DNA of 64,000 nucleotides from Torreya grandis (Eukaryota > Streptophyta > Pinopsida > Cupressales > Taxaceae): NCBI GenBank assembly GCA_037957365.1, contig JARHVA010005355.1:310001-374000 (forward strand). Reading direction: 5' to 3'. Shown here piece by piece: positions 63,060 through 64,000 of this stretch (position 1 is the first letter of the stretch; every line of letters begins with the position of its first letter). Position numbers and translations under genes: made by a program. Under the pieces are notes generated by a model. That model saw only the letters and a list, made by a program, of their open reading frames with translations, searched no databases and was not told the DNA's origin.

Positions 63060-64000
63060 TGTAGGTATTTGAGCCTGAATGCATTTTTGCCTAGTATTTC
63101 TACCACTTGATATGATCCTATATAGAGAAGAGTGAACTTTTCATGTTATCCATTATTCTCATGGGCCTTATCTCATAGTAGGACCAAGTCTGATATGTGA
63201 AATTATTTATCTTTGGCTCACTTATTGAACCATCTCTTTATGACATCTTGATGCTTGTTGAAATTATTTAATGCTTCATCTCTGACATCTTATATTTGGA
63301 TGATGTTTAATATTTGGGATTATACTCTTTCATCATCTTCCATATTTTCAGCTATAAAATCCTAGGTGAGAAACTATAGTGTGATAGGAAAAATAGGTTT
63401 TTACCCACAAAACACTAGGAATGGGGATGCTTTGAGCACCTATTTGTATCTCATTTTATCTACCCATAAAGCATACTTTAGTAAGGACTAACATTCTCTA
63501 GGTTTCTTCTTTGCAGATTTCTTGATGGCATTCATCAAGTTTTTATTGGTAAATTCTGCAACCCCATTACCCTAAGGGAAATAGTTTGAGTCAGACGTGA
63601 TGATTATTTGATTTTCATATGCCTAGTTAGTGAATTTATCTAATATAAATGTTGGGCCATTATCACATACCAAAGATATGGGAATCCCAAACTGAGTGAT
63701 GATATTTTCTTCTATAAATTTGATGATGTTAATCACTCTTCTATTCTTGGTGGTCACTACTTTAGTCCACCTAGTGCAATAATATGTGGTAATGAGTATA
63801 AATTTATTCCCTACTAAGGAGTTAGGATTGATCACTCTTATAAATTCAAGGCCTAATTATGCAAATGGATTCATTTCAATCACTAGTTGTAAAGGCATGG
63901 CTACCTTTATCTCTTATTAATCAAACACTCTACATTGATGGCATGTTCACTCATGAGAGTGGGAATATTTGAATATGGTTAGCTAATAGTAACCTACTCT
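63060..64000 (-). pseudogene. Integrase of a D-family unit (decayed, runs off right edge)
   Basis: The minus-strand reading has the end of the zinc-binding part (TCHQCRVFD near 63930), GLEFIRVINPNSLVGNKFIL near 63860-63800, YCTRWTKVVTTKNRRVINII, QFGIPISLVCDNGPTFI near 63680, GNGVAEFTNKNLMNAIKKSA near 63560-63510 and C-terminal LVLL.DKAHENNG, then HEKFTLLYIGSYQVVEILG near 63180-63090. The three core acidic residues read E, D, E. It is homologous to the integrase at 5000-6165. It belongs to a unit lying mostly beyond the right edge, in tandem with the unit whose LTR is at 60328-61955. Confidence 0.88.

Overview
This window looks like intergenic DNA from a very large, repeat-rich plant genome. 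It is AT-rich and, by eye, CpG-poor, as expected for old methylated transposon DNA. I found no host gene, no tRNA or rRNA gene and no organellar DNA. Nearly everything I can assign is decayed LTR retrotransposon. The coding parts are split by in-frame stops and frameshifts, so only fragments of 60-96 codons stay open. The style of the Ty3/gypsy and copia families could suit a gymnosperm or another giant plant genome, but I cannot name the organism.

Left part (1-9892, minus strand): a Ty3/gypsy family called A here. In minus orientation it reads LTR (9892-8478), Gag-position ORF cut at 6807, direct fusion to RNase H (6806-6340), integrase (6165-5000), 3' spacer, a second LTR (3886-2476), then a second Gag-position ORF running off the left edge. 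LTR plus Gag start form a 3.05-kb direct repeat (831-3886 and 6807-9892).

Middle part (9893-33884, plus strand): a three-level nest. A chromovirus-like gypsy element E (LTRs 10632-10957 and 33573-33884) has its gag split by a copia-like, Gag-only element with 3.3-kb LTRs (11636-31736; target duplication CTAGG/CTAAG). That element's left LTR is split in turn by a tandem gypsy array B (12474-23186), organised LTR-internal-LTR-internal-LTR and flanked by a perfect 5-bp duplication AAAGA. The sister copia LTR at 29242-29246 keeps the matching uninterrupted site.

Right-middle part (35666-52978, minus strand): element G, a 17.3-kb Tat-like gypsy element with 5.1-5.8-kb LTRs and a perfect 5-bp duplication TAGGG. 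Its decayed pol reads protease, archaeal-type RNase H, reverse transcriptase, gypsy RNase H, integrase. The second RNase H is upstream of the reverse transcriptase, whereas the arrangement I know for angiosperm Tat/Ogre elements puts it between RNase H and integrase. This is the most unusual structure in the window.

Right part (52984-64000, minus strand): a relative of A, called D. It has an integrase and 3' spacer at the right edge, one LTR (61955-60328), a long Gag-position ORF of a family I do not recognise (60112-56320), an unresolved stretch where protease is expected, and a reverse transcriptase (54810-53990) whose tail is tandemly duplicated. As in A, one LTR sits between the integrase end of one unit and the Gag start of the next, so tandem units sharing an LTR recur here.

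None of these genes appears functional. The value of the window is as a record of element architecture: tandem arrays, a Gag-only element, a rearranged pol order, and nesting with readable target duplications.
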